From Trissonchulus latispiculum (taxonomy: Eukaryota; Nematoda; Enoplea; Enoplida; Ironidae): DNA of 64,000 bases. The notes beneath the pieces were generated by a model that was given only the letters and a program-made list of their open reading frames with translations, had not been told where the DNA came from and searched no databases. The stretch spans positions 51,005-115,004 of the forward strand of contig JASAND010012762.1 in assembly GCA_030248195.1 (NCBI GenBank), written 5' to 3'. The position numbers were made by a program, and so were the translations under genes. Below are positions 41,283 through 52,859 of this stretch, piece by piece. Within the stretch, counting starts at the first letter, position 1. Every line of letters starts with the position of its first letter.

Positions 41283-42007
41283 CCCCAGTTTGTCAATTCC
41301 CCAGTTTGTCAACTCCCTAGGTTGTCAACATTAATCCCTATAATTATGGCTGTCCCCAGTTTGTCAACTCTTTTTCAGTTCATCCCCACTTAGTCAACTT
41401 TTTTATGAGGCATCCCCAGTTGGTCAACACTTTTTCATACTATCCCCACTTTGTCAACTTGTTTTCGTGTTAATCAGTTTTTCTGATTTGGATTTGGAAC
41501 CTGCTCTCTACACGTTACGCTGACAAAAATAAAGTTTTAACTTTAAAACATTTATTAATTTAAACAGAAATATTTAATTTTAAGTCATAGATAAGCTGTG
41601 GCGTGGAAAGCACCAACTAAGAACATAATTTATAATTTCAGTTTGTATTAAATTTTAACTTTACCTTAAATTCAGATTAAATTCTTACTATCCTTGCAAA
41701 TTTTAAATTTTTTAAAAATTGTACTCAATTGATGCTGTGTATATAAAATCTTCCTTACCATTTTAAATAACATTTTTGTTTAAATTAACTAAGATTATTT
41801 GTGAAAGTTAAAGCTGTTCCCCTCTAAGAAAAATTCATTAATTCGAACAAGAGTTGACCAAGTGGGGATGGCATGAAAAAGAGTTGACAAACTGGGGATG
41901 TCTTATAAAAGCGTTAACTAAGTGGGGATAAACTGAAAAAGAGTTCACTAGGACATCCCTAATTATAGGAATTAGAGTTGACAAACTGGAGAATTGACAA
42001 ACTGGGG
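41283..42007. mobile_element. MITE with CCCCAGTTTGTCAA terminal repeats
   Basis: The left end has five to six tandem variants of TCCCCAGTTTGTCAACT (41283-41460). The right end has the same units inverted (41853-42007). AT-rich, non-coding centre, about 725 bp. TSD not identified. Confidence 0.7.
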
Positions 42008-43925
42008 ACAAACCGAATCAGCAGTGCGTGCACACAGAAACCTTATCCGAGGGGGACAATTCCTCATTTCGAAAATTGCTTAAAAATAGCTATATTGGGC
42101 GAAGCCGGAATATGTTTTGAGAATTTACCTGGAATCTCTATTTTCCAGGGCCCTTTTGGTTCTGGGGGGAATTTACGAATCCTGGGGACGGCCACCCATG
42201 TCTGAGAGGGGACTGTTATGAAGACGTTTATGCTGGTTTCCTTTCGGGCATTTTTCATTTTCACGGCTTGAATCCTTTACGAAACTAGCTAAAGTTTACG
42301 GAAGTAATTTTCTTACTTTTTAACAGTCTGGAACCAGTCCTGCATTTTTAAGTAAAAAGATAAGTAAGTTTTGGTTTTAGCCTTATTCTTTCAGTAGGCA
42401 GTAGGGACACCGGATTGATTTTTATTTTTGTGGCTGGAAATAGGGCACCAAAATGAACATTTTTGCTGTAACTATCATTGAGCTATTTTCAACGATTAGG
42501 TCAGTATGAGCCAAAAACGATTTTAGGGGGTCTAAAAGTTATCATTTATGAGGAAATCAGTTTTTTCAACATCACTGCCACATGGTAAGGACAATCTTGG
42601 TTTATTTATGCTCAACCGATACAACGCCAAATGCGCATTTTCCGAATGCCTATTAGCCGGACTTTATTGCTTTGGCCAATACATCATTTTGGCAAAACTA
42701 CGATTATCTTGTTTTGAACATCGATTTTTCAAAAACTATCCGACGGATTCGAACTAATGTTGGCAGGATGCAAATACGCCCTATTGCGGAGGGTTGTTTT
42801 TCTTGGGTTCGGCTAAAGCGTTTCCAGTCTCCAGAAAATTCAGTGCAAAGTTGAGAAATTTAGTGTCGCCGTGCATTTTGCGGTTTTTCTGAACCGTTAA
42901 GAGGCACGGATCCAAATCCAAAAAACGTCCCTCGGTTCAAATATCCCCTATATTATAGCCCAAAAAGAAGTTCTGCAGTTTTGCGAAATCCATGTTTAAA
43001 ATCAACGATTTATATCTAACTGGTGTGTCAGAAAAATAAGATATTTTTGCAGTTAAGCATAACGAGCCGAATGTACACATTAAAAGCTTTAAAATGATTT
43101 GTAGATATCTTTTCATCTCCAAAAATTTAGAAAGTTATAGCGTTCCAAAGACCACTGCACAAAAGGATACCATCACCTTAAAAGGCTAAAACTAGTGTAT
43201 CTGGTTGTCAGGTCTGGACTGCGAATTTCGTTTTAGTTTCTTGTGTTTGGTCCACGGCTCCTCCTCAAGCGTGGCCCTGCAATAAATTGCTGTTTTAAGC
43301 ACGTAGACCTTGTGATAATGGGGCAAGAGGGTCAAATAAAGACAGGGTTGGGTCGATCTGATAGGAGTGAAACTTGACGATCATGTGTAGATTTTCTTTC
43401 AGTTTGGGTTTACTAAACTAAAGCAGTTCAGCTTCGCAGCTCCCTTTCTCAGAAGTTACAATGTATATATTTTTAGGGATTTTTCGGTGAGTTTTTTTGT
43501 AAAATACAAGAGCAGGAATTCATATTTTGCATAGATAGGGAAACGCAAATAATTCCATAAACTGCCTAGGTTGACATAGACCTTGTACGGCAAAACTCAC
43601 CGACGAAGATGGAAAACTCTTGAAAATTAGTCTATTTTGGCAAACATTTGGGCACTCAAAAACTCCAGGCAGGAGAAAGCAGCAGAAATGTCGGGAGGGA
43701 GCCGTTTAGGTTTCGAGGAGTATTTTAAAATACTCGGGGTTAAACTTATCTCTACAGTGTCCACGTCAAACCGCAATCAATATTTCCACAATTAAGATTA
43801 GAAATGCACCGATGACACCATCGCCGGGACTGTGCCTTTTGCATCCCTTTTTAAGATTTACTTTTACTGTATTGTATTTACATACGTTTGCACGTAAATA
43901 TTCAAAATGCTGTTTCTCTTGTTTC

Positions 43926-44374
43926 AGAGCTGCGTCGTAAACGTCATCGTCCCCACAACCAGAGTTCTGCCCCTGCGCCTCCGCCTCGCCTGCTTTTCTG
44001 AGCGACGTCAGCGCGGAATTGTCTTCAGTGTCAGCAGGTGGTGCGCAATTTTTCTGGTTTTCGCAGCTCGACAGAAGCTTAGACGACTAGCATTGCCTCA
44101 GCTGCTAATTGACTGTCAAGCGCTCAATTCTGCTCTGTCTCTGGCCGATTGCACTACTCAGGCGGAATCCCTTGCCCTGGTCCAATCATCTGTGGCATGC
44201 CAGGCCTGCCTGCAACCGCGCGGGGTTATTCTGGAGCTAATTCAGGATTCGGCCACCCCCGAAGTTAAGCCGGTCTCACCCTATCAGCTCCTACTTCACC
44301 ATTCAGCTACTGCTGTTTCCAAGCCCCGCGTACCAAGTCCCCCATGCCCGCTGACTGTCCTCTGGCCCCAGTGA
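43926..44374 (+). CDS. 155-codon frame in right arm, outward-directed, unrecognised
   Basis: Same translation as the left-arm frame at 19157-19624. It opens behind a CTCTTGTTTCAG acceptor (43917-43925; the frame itself is open from 43907). It stops with TGA after a Pro-rich end (SKPRVPSPPCPLTVLWPQ). If GAAAAA|GTAAGT at 41212 is the upstream donor, phase is compatible. No domain recognised. Confidence 0.3.
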
Positions 44375-44616
44375 TTCCCTACATTCCCTCGACGACCACC
44401 TCTGACCCTCCCCTACCACTCTGGCCGCCTCTGGGACATCCACCTTTCTCCTAGAGCAATGTTCAACAGCCAGCGAAGAATGGTTAATGGTCGCCCTGCA
44501 ATCGGTTTTTTGTAGTTTTCTTCTGTTGTTTCATTTTATCTTTTTTGTCTTGTTTTCATTCAGTTTATGTTTCCTGTTTTTCTCAGCTGTGCCATTCTGA
44601 AGCCCATCATGCTATA

Positions 44617-44800
44617 GAGTTCGCCTTGCGTCCCCCGGTTCAGTAATGACGGACCGATTGTCTGGTTTCGACCCGGCGAGCAGCTCATACCCACCGATGA
44701 CCTGAAGGCAAAGTCTGGCAGTCCGAGAAAGAAACGGCACACACGAATCTCCTGTCATCCTAATTATAATTTAATAATTATTTTGCTGAAACTGCTATGA
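44617..44800 (+). CDS. Exon-like frame with basic NLS-like tail, right arm
   Basis: About 60 open codons containing DGPIVWFRPGEQLIPTDDL then SGSPRKKRHTRI. It stops at a TGA near 44800. A TTTTTCTCAG acceptor lies at 44577-44586, but its default frame is closed by a TAG, so an acceptor at GCTATAG|AGTTCG would be needed. It could be the last exon after 43926-44374. The opposite strand (44560-44742) also has a 60-codon frame. Confidence 0.3.
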
Positions 44801-44839
44801 AACTGTGAAAAATGCTACGGTTTAGACTTGAATTTCCTT

Positions 44840-46200
44840 ATATTCAGTTGCGAGAGTTATCCTATGCTGCGCTTGACCAATTAAGTCTTTAATCATATGC
44901 TGCGGTTGACCATGTCAACTTGCAGCATTAGACTTTAATTTCTTAATATAATGTAGTCCGGAGCAGCAATATCATTAAATTAAACTAGGAGACTGAAACT
45001 AAAACATCCTTCGGTTGATCAATTCTTTTATCATATGCTGCGGTTGGCCATGTCAACTTGCAGCATTATTCTTAAATTTTTTAATTAAATTCAGTTTTCA
45101 TATTTAAATTCAGTTGAGAGAGTTATTCTATGCTGCGGTTGACCAATTAATTCTTTCATCTTATGCTGCGGTTGGCCATGTCAACTTGCAGCATTATTCT
45201 TAAATTTTTTAATTAAATTCAGTTTTCATATTTAAATTCAGTTGCGAGAGTTATTCTATGCTGCGGTTGGCCATGTCAACTTGCAGCATTAGACTTTAAT
45301 TTCTAAATTAAGTTCGGTTCAGAAAGCAATTAATTCTCTGCTGCGGTTGCCCACGTCAACCTGCAGCATTAGGTTTGAATTTCTTAATATAATGTAGTCC
45401 GGAGCAGCAATTAATTAAATCAAACTAGGAGACTGAAACTAAAACATCCTTCGGTTGATCAATTCTTTTATCATATGCTGCGGTTGGCCATGTCAACTTG
45501 CAGCATTATTCTTAAATTTTTTAATTAAATTCAGTTTTCATATTTAAATTCAGTTGAGAGAGTTATTCTATGCTGCGGTTGACCAATTAATTCTTTCATC
45601 TTATGCTGCGGTTGGCCATGTCAACTTGCAGCATTATTCTTAAATTTTTTAATTAAATTCAGTTTTCATATTTAAATTCAGTTGCGAGAGTTATTCTATG
45701 CTGCGGTTGGCCATGTCAACTTGCAGCATTTTTCTTAAATTTTTTAGTTTAATTCAGTTTTCATATTTAGATTCAGTTGCGAGAGTTATTCTATGCTGCG
45801 GTTGGCCATGTCAACTTGCAGCATTTTTCTTAAATTTTTTAGTTAAATTCAGTTTTCATATTTAAATTCAGTTGAGAGAGTTATTCTATGCTGCGGTTGG
45901 CCATGTCAACTTGCAGCATTATTCTTAAATTTTTTAATTAAATTCAGTTTTCATATTTAAATTCAGTTGAGAGAGTTATTCTATGCTGCGGTTGACCAAT
46001 TAATTCTTTCATCTTATGCTGCAGTTTCGACTTGAATTTTTAAACAATTCTAGGCTGCGATTGACCAGTTAATTTTTTTAGTCACATGCTGCCACTGACC
46101 ATGTCAACTTGCAGCATTCCACATTAATTTCTTATTTAATTCGGTTCGGAGGGCAATAATTCTCTGCTGCAGCTGACCATGTCAACCTGCAGCATTAGGC
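44840..46200. repeat. Dyad-motif array, right arm (about twelve cores)
   Basis: Inverted counterpart of 17702-18700 with core TGCTGCGGTTGGCCATGTCA + ACTTGCAGCA. More copies than the left arm, some as 127-bp higher-order pairs with GACCAATTAATTCTTTCATC. The centre of each core contains TGGCCA or TGACCA. Confidence 0.8.
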
Positions 46201-46879
46201 TTGAATTTCTTCACGAAATGTAGTCCGAAGCAACAATTGATTAAATTAAGCTAGCAGACTGAAAATAAAACAATGCTTTAATTTTTTAATCAGGGTCTAA
46301 TTTTCATGGCAGAACAGTGCAATTGTTTGTACCTTTTACTAATACTGCACATGACAGAAATTACGCATTGACGCTGAGTGTAGTCACTACCATTGTACTT
46401 CTGTATATTTACTCACTACAGGTCAAGTACCAAGTAGAAACAGGCCCTGTGAAATATCCTGTACTATTTCTGTTCAGTTCTTTCAATTTAGATTCAGATT
46501 TCTTAAGTCGATTACAATTCAAGTTTACTTTAAAAATTCTAGTTTTCACGTTAACCTGTAAGCTAAAATTTAAGAGACTCAGGACAAAATGATCAAGTTG
46601 CTCTTGTCACAGTAATGAAAACATTGGTATGACCACTTTTAAAATTAAATATACGTAAGTATGTAAGAAATCAAGATTGTTCAGACGAAAAGTTAAATTT
46701 TCTTTTGTTCTTTACGGTTTATCCACCTTTCCCTTTTGTTGACTGCATAAAATCTTGAAAAGTTTGTTTTTTACTAGCTATCATTAGGAAATAAAGGTCA
46801 GTTAACTGTACCTTTAATGAGAGTGGAGAAGTTTTTGTTTAAACGCTATTTCTTGGTAGCCGCTTGTTGGGTACATGTG

Positions 46880-47270
46880 GCAGTTTCTTTTTCCAGCTAT
46901 CATGATGTACGCTACACTGGGATAATTTGATTAGCAGCAGCTAGCCCTGTGTAGGTTACATCCGGTTAGTTGTTGTTTGCATTGCTAGTCCAATGTCGGG
47001 TACACCCGGTCAGTTGCTGTTTGCCTTGCTAGCCCGGTGTAGCGTACACCCAGTTATCTGTCAAATGACAACTGGCATAGTGTGCAAACAGTTGGTTAGC
47101 TTCACTAGCCTGATGTAGGTTACAACGGGTCACACTTCTGCTAGCTGGCTGGCTTTGTGTACCCGACAGCCAGTCAGACTAAGCTAAGGCTAACTGACCA
47201 ATTGTACCCTACACCCGGTTAGCTTAGTGTGCACAAAGTAGCCCATTGTGGGGTACTAAAGGTTAGCTTT
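46880..47270. repeat. Subterminal degenerate repeats (right)
   Basis: Mirror of 16670-17060 with the same GTACA/TACACC, GCTAGC and GGTTAGC modules. Confidence 0.6.
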
Positions 47271-47296
47271 CTGCGGCGAGAATTTTGACGGATGCA

Positions 47297-47299
47297 CAG
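47297..47299. repeat. 3-bp target-site duplication CAG (right)
   Basis: Follows the terminus GGATGCA and matches 16638-16640. Confidence 0.7.
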
Positions 47300-47663
47300 A
47301 TATGCAGTTGTGGAACGATTTGGACGAGTCCCCAATTGGATTAGCATTGAATCTGAGCCGTCAGCACAGGGCCAAACCTTCGCCTTCACTATCCTGGCTC
47401 AAACTGAGTCAACTTTTGATGACATTCTGTGCTGTCCAAACACGAAGGCAGGACTGTTGGCAGATGTCCGTCATACCACAGTTGCCATTACCAGACATCA
47501 ACTGGGCATGTTCCTTGTCGGCAATTATTACCGCTTCTCGCAACAGTCATCTGTCATCTCACGATTGTTGAACAATTTGAACGGAGATGTGGTTTTTTCG
47601 TCAGAACACTTAGTATTGATTAAACATTGTTTTCCGTCTTTTTTGCATTTCTTACTGATGTGA
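47300..47663 (+). pseudogene. SF1 helicase, 3' portion (motifs V and VI)
   Basis: The frame continues in the phase left at 16640. It contains SAQGQTFAFTILAQ (motif V region; QGQ as in SFQGRE of relatives) and DVRHTTVAITRHQLGMFLVGN (motif VI, R..VA.TR....M..VGN), then a short tail to a stop at 47661-47663. These are the motifs missing from the left half, in the right order, so the two pieces were one gene before insertion. It can no longer be expressed as a single protein unless the element is removed. Confidence 0.75.
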
Positions 47664-49388
47664 CTAACTAGGCTCTACAATACTACTATGATTCTGATTG
47701 AAGCTAATTGCAATTCTAACTACTTTTACCATTTCCGATTGAGATTTGATGTTTTACTGGTATGTAATGTAGGCCTAGTCAAAGCCGGTTTATTACTTAC
47801 GTAAATGTTTGTCAGCTGAAGATGGACTGCCTGCGGACTGAGCATATATTTTTAAATGAAAGTGACAGTTTATAGCAAAACACTTATGCTAACATCATGC
47901 TTTGCATTCACATTGTTAACATAGATGAGAAAACAAATCTTTCAAAATGATTGTTACTATCTTTACATTTCAACGTAATTGGAATCGTATACAATATATC
48001 AAAGTGTGTTTGTCAAATATGATAGTGTCAAATTCAAAGTGTCCATCCTCAGTTAGTATTGGTTCTGACTTTATATTGTTATGTAAAAAATGAAAAATGA
48101 AAACAAATAATAAAAAATGCAAAAAAATGAAAAACAAAAAAGAAAACAAAGAAGAAAAAAGAAAACAAAAAAGCCACGTAGCTAACTCATTTCATTGTTC
48201 TGTTCTTGTTCTTATTTTCTCTATGCTCGTATTCGATTTTGTTATTTTTGTACTATGTTCTATGCTTTGTATATCCTCTGTATTCTTGAACTTTATGTTG
48301 CTAATGCTTGTGTGTGTTCTTGGTCGTTGATTTAAGTGCGACTGAAGACTTGAAGGCTGATACTGATACAGTTCAGCTTTCAAGTTTCCAACTGCATAAA
48401 TTATGCCTAATGAGTACTGTGCTCGCAGATATGCCAATTTAATTTGTGGATACTTCTCTTCCAGAAATTTGGTAAATAGCCTTCATATCTCTATCTATAG
48501 CAATGTTCAATGCGTTAAGTTGATGAGTATATGATTTCAGCAATCTTAAAACTCAGATTCTACAAATGCAATGTTAATAATTACTATAAACACATCCATC
48601 AAATAGCTTCTCATCAAATGTATGTATGTATGTATGTATGAATGTATGTATTGCGTGATAAAGTATGTGTTGATCAGTGCTAGACTGTTACTGATCCAGT
48701 TCAGTCTTGCAAATGACGTGAACATGGCTCTGCGTATACTTGATTATTTCGCTAGACTTTCCAAGGAAGTGTGTTCTTTATTTCAAACTACTGCATCGTT
48801 ACTCATTGAGATAAAGTATCAGATTAATGATCAAAATTTGAAAAATTTAAGCTAACTGTGCTTAAACATTCACATTTTGAGACTGAATAATGAGTGACCT
48901 GTGGTAAGTCTGCACAACAAATTTGAGAGATATGGGCTAATCCTTTGCTTAGCTATGTGAACTTTCAAACATTTCATTTTTGATTTTAAATTTATTTGCT
49001 TGAACATACGTAAGCAGATTTTCTGATCCCAAATTGTATCAGTATCCAATTCTTACTGATACAGTGGAGTTGGTGCTGATACTTACTTAAAACATTTAAT
49101 AAAAATTCGTAGGAAGCCTACAAATGTGTCTATCAAATTATTTTGAGCATGCCATTATAGCGAGACTGTGAAATGATTGACACAAATTTCATCCAATTTT
49201 GCGTGCTCTACTACAGCTTCCAACGTGAAGCACAGTTGACTGTCTTTTAAAACATATTTTTGAATGTGGTATCAGGAAATTTGTCAAACTTAGTCGTCAC
49301 ATTGTGTTATTCCAAAAAAGAAAAAATTCAGAAAAAAGTAATCGGTTGATTTGGTGCTTATTTTTTTTGCAAATGGCCCACCACTATT
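47664..49388. other. No gene seen; contains (TATG)n microsatellite
   Basis: AT-rich, with a Lys-rich chance frame near 48097-48180 and a (TATG)n run at about 48617-48653. Confidence 0.4.
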
Positions 49389-49705
49389 AGGCACGCACTG
49401 CGGCCCGTAAGTGGTCCTCCCCGCAGACCGCAGTCAAGAGGCGGAGAGAAGAAGATCACGGACAGAAAACGTGATCCCCGAGCAAGCTACCGTACGGTTA
49501 TTTCAGTCACTCCCAAGGCAACTACATTCGTTTTCCGAATGCAGCTGCCCCCCGCATAGCAATAGCAACTAGGTAGGCTGAAAAACTAAACTGAATGCCC
49601 GCTCGAAAGGCAAAAGGGGAAAAAGTGTGGCTGCAGAAATGGAGTCGGTGGGATAGCGAGCACTAAGACAGGATAGTAGGAAACATACGGTCTGTTAGGA
49701 GGGTG
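49389..49705 (+). repeat. Inverted repeat partner A (of 56630-56946)
   Basis: CGGCCCGTAAGTGG, CCGCAGACCG, CCGTACGGTTATT and CAGTCACTCCCAAGGCA recur inverted at 56630-56946. Overall about 300 bp, diverged (perhaps four-fifths identical by eye). The pair is 7.5 kb apart. Confidence 0.7.
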
Positions 49706-51130
49706 TCCCCTATCGGTGGATAGAGGTGAAAAGTTCGTATGTTTAAATACGTGTACGCATTTTCTCCGACATTAAATTTTAAAATTTTAATCTAAGAGCA
49801 TAATTCAGACTTTAATGAGGCTCCTTAATTTTGCCTATTTCCCTGCAATTTAACTGGAGAACAGAAGCAGACACAGAGGGACCTTTTTCACCCCCCATGC
49901 CTACCCCTATCCCAATCAAACTGTCAAGGTAATAACTAATAGCGATTGTTAACTTAGCTGAGAGGCCATGCTGGATTTAGTCCTGCTCCAGGTTGGTCTG
50001 CCAATGCTCCTTCCGTACCAGCAGCCGCAATGAGGCTGTTTAACTTAGATGAGCGGCGGACTCTTGTCTCGAGAAAAAGTATAAGACGACGACTATACTG
50101 TCCTGCAATAACAGAGAATAAACATCATCACAAGATTCAAGAAAATGATTCGCTGTCAACATAGTACCAATGAACGGGCGACAACAGTTGCCAAGTTCAG
50201 TAATCACACTCCCTTCCCGAGCACTAAAAGACTACAAGGAAAATTTCTGACTCAAATCCTGTCCTGTCTCGTCTCCTGCCTCCTATCTCAAAATATTGTT
50301 TTGAGATTATAAAATCTCAAGTTTATGCAGAAAACCATATGTATGACCATATGTCCTTCTGTTTTTAGCTAAATTTCAGTTTCAAGAGAACAAGTTGACT
50401 TATTTAACACACAAAATTCCAAGAACTTATCTTAATTTGCAGCCGCTTCCTAGCAAGTATTAGATCAGATCACGAACTATTGTTTCTATCGAATCTTTGG
50501 TGTTTATGTGCTTAAACTACGTCTTCTCGCTATAATGGTATATTCAAATAGTTTTGACGGGCGCACCACTAATACAAGCATCGAACCATCATTGAACTTT
50601 CGTTTATCTACCACAAACAATAGTGTTTTCCTGTATCCTGCATTAGTATTGTGACTGTATATGTAAAAACTGTAAAGGAGAACGGAGGGAGTTCGTGGTT
50701 ATCTGGTAGGTGCAGATTTCCATACACTCCTAGCCACACACCATGGTCGCATAAGGGTTCGTAAAGGAAAACCTTTGCGAATCAAGTCAACCCCACCTTC
50801 TCGTGGTATGTTCGGATTTCGCTGACGGGGCTCTGGCCGGTCTACATTAGCACCTGTTACTATAACATCTCAGAATATGTGGTGCAATATATCGTTAATT
50901 TCAATATTTTGTGCTAATGTAGTCTGTCAAATAGGTAAAAACCTCTACTCATCTTTCTAATACTTGAGAATGAGAAAATTTCCTTTTCGATAAATTTGAG
51001 CTGTGTTTTTTCTAGTTCCATATATAGTCACATTACTATTTTGTTCAATTGTTGTTGCATGAAATTGTATACATGGTCAATTAGAACAGTTGCATACGTC
51101 TGGAAAAATCCGTCCCCCCAAAGGGAAAAT
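49706..51130. other. No gene seen; one stem CTACATTAGCAC
   Basis: CTACATTAGCAC at about 50842 pairs with GTGCTAATGTAG at about 50912 around an AT-rich loop. A segment at 50690-50830 is unusually GC-rich for the area but I cannot assign an RNA family. Confidence 0.35.
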
Positions 51131-51239
51131 GCCGCGGCAACCCATTCTTGCCACTTTGCTAGTTTATTATTTATTATTCCCCGGATTTTTGTCCCCCCCC
51201 CTCTAACTTTTGATTGGCTGGACCCGTACGGCTGAAATT

Positions 51240-52080
51240 TTTAGGGGGAGTTGGGGGTGACCTAAAGTGCTCCCGGAAGCGCGGGCAGTTCGGTACTTCC
51301 CGGATTCCGGAAATGGCGAATTCCGGAATTTTTAGAATGGTACAGGGGGACCAAGGGAAACGTAAAACTTTTTGTCTCCGATTTCGCTCAAAAGTTGGGT
51401 ATATCCCAATTCGATGGCGCTGATTTCGAAACTGAAATCTAAATTTCCGGAAAATTTCCGGATTTCGATATATTCGACCAGGAAAATTCCGGATTTTGAA
51501 AAGTGTCTCCAAAAGTGGTCGATATGGAACTCAAATGAAAGAGCTCGCCAAGCTGAACAACTTTCCTTCTTGCGACATTTTCCGAAAATACGTCTCGCGA
51601 AAGTTATGACCGAAAAACTGAAAATCCGGGAATTCCCGAAACCCCGGACTTTGGACCAAAAAGTCTTTTGTCTCCAATTTTACTTAAAAGTTGGTCATAG
51701 GGCAATTCGACCAGACCATGCTGATTTCGAAACTGAAATCGACATTTTCGGAAATTTTACGGATTTCGAGATATTGGACCCGGAAAATTCCGGATTTTGA
51801 CAAATGTTTCCGAAAGTGGTCGGTGTGGGACTCAAGTGAAAGGTCATTCCTTCTTGCGACATTTTCCGGAAATGCGCCTAGCGAAAGTTATGGCCGAAAA
51901 ACTGAAAGTCCGGGAATCCTCGAAAACCCGGATTTTGTACCAAAAAATTCTTTGTCTCCGATTTTGCTGAAAAGTTGACCATAGACTAATTCGATGGCGC
52001 TGATTTCGAAACTGAAATAGAGATTTCCGGAAAATTTACGGAGTTCGTGGTACTGGACTCGGAAAATTTCTTGTTTATAA
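51240..52080. repeat. Tandem satellite, about 290-bp unit, roughly three copies
   Basis: TTTGTCTCCGATTT (or close) recurs near 51371, 51669 and 51953. GCTGATTTCGAAACTGAAAT, CCGGAAAATTCCGGATTTTG and TTCCTTCTTGCGACATTTTCCG recur with the same spacing. Open frames through it are a by-product of the repeat. Confidence 0.8.
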
Positions 52081-52540
52081 GAGGAAAAATGACAGCGACA
52101 ACCCATTTATGCAAATATGCTTGTTTACATTTTAGCTAAAGCTAATAAACTACTGCATAATTGGAAGCCTTGTAATGAAGAACAGCGTAGTTAGAATGGA
52201 GTAAGGAATTTTTGTTAGTGACCGTCGCTCCAGTTCTTAATTTGTCACCGATAATTACTGAGTGAAAACAGGCAAAATTGAATAACAACGGAACTTGTTC
52301 GATAAACTCTCTGGCGCGGAAGGCAAGGAGCCATCCAATGAAGGAAATCCCCACTTATTTCTAATACTGGTTGAAATCTGTTGCTGATAAATTTCTAGTA
52401 TTGAATGCTAACGTTGTCAACGCTGCCATTGAAGTAGACGATTTAGGTTATAAACGTAGGTTACACTGCTTTGAGGCGACCAGTAGCGAAACTATTTCCA
52501 CATTATTGCTCGGTATTCACAAATCCAGAATAACAGAAGT

Positions 52541-52855
52541 TCACAAATAATACGATCTAAAGTTTAAAACGCAGCTGTGGCAGGACGGTAGTATATTGTG
52601 CAAGTGAAGGATTCTTAGAGGGGTGTATAAGACGGTTGTGGATGAATGGAATTTTGCCTTCCATTTGTAACGGTTTTGACGAGTCACATTTACTGTCCTG
52701 CTTTCCCCAACACTTAAAACTTGTTGTCGCTGTAAAAAAACGCCCTGGTGCAGATTTTTGTCTGTTTTACCTTCTGGCTTGTTCTTGCGGAAGCTGTATA
52801 GTTTGAGCGTATCATCAAATTTTTTTAACTGCGACCGTAGTTCTTGACTGAACAA
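52541..52855 (-). CDS. Possible small gene or exon, unrecognised
   Basis: 104 codons. The first 70 residues have ordinary protein composition (RSQLKKFDDTLKLYSFRKNK); the end is less convincing. No motif, no clear splice sites. Confidence 0.2.
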   Translation of the reverse strand: MFSQELRSQLKKFDDTLKLYSFRKNKPEGKTDKNLHQGVFLQRQQVLSVGESRTVNVTRQNRYKWKAKFHSSTTVLYTPLRILHLHNILPSCHSCVLNFRSYYL

Positions 52856-52859
52856 TTTT

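Larger units (their letters stand above)
16641..47296. mobile_element. 30,656-bp palindromic mobile element with multi-kb inverted arms
   Basis: The left terminus TGCATCCGTCAAAATTCTCGCCGCAGAAAGC and its exact complement at the right end define the boundaries. The left arm (16641 to about 20460) and right arm (about 42315 to 47296) are inverted copies, nearly identical where they align. The right arm has about 700 extra bases (near 42830-43534) and a longer satellite array. The element lies in a helicase frame and has 3-bp TSDs. Its interior (20461-42314) holds a complete Polinton, a hAT MITE, fold-backs and unplaced exon-like frames. I find no recognisable transposase or recombinase belonging to the element itself. 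It could be a giant non-autonomous element or a new autonomous type with an unrecognised enzyme. Confidence 0.7.
42315..47296 (-). repeat. Right inverted arm of the giant element
   Basis: Mirror of 16641-20460 with two length differences: about 700 bp near 42830-43534 lacking in the left arm, between CCCTATCT and GGAAACGCTTTAGCC, and a larger dyad-motif array. The outermost 31 bp and the 155-codon frame are identical to the left arm. Confidence 0.85.

Noticed and set aside
16641..47296. The whole palindrome as an assembly artefact
   Set aside because: The arms differ by indels and substitutions, the TSD is present and the helicase frame is restored across it. Not fully excluded without long reads.
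50690..50830. GC-rich block resembling a snRNA or SL RNA gene
   Set aside because: Could not fit U1, 5S or any other family; no Sm site or promoter that I could defend.
51174..51978. Overlapping frames up to 142 codons
   Set aside because: They follow the 290-bp satellite unit and repeat with it.
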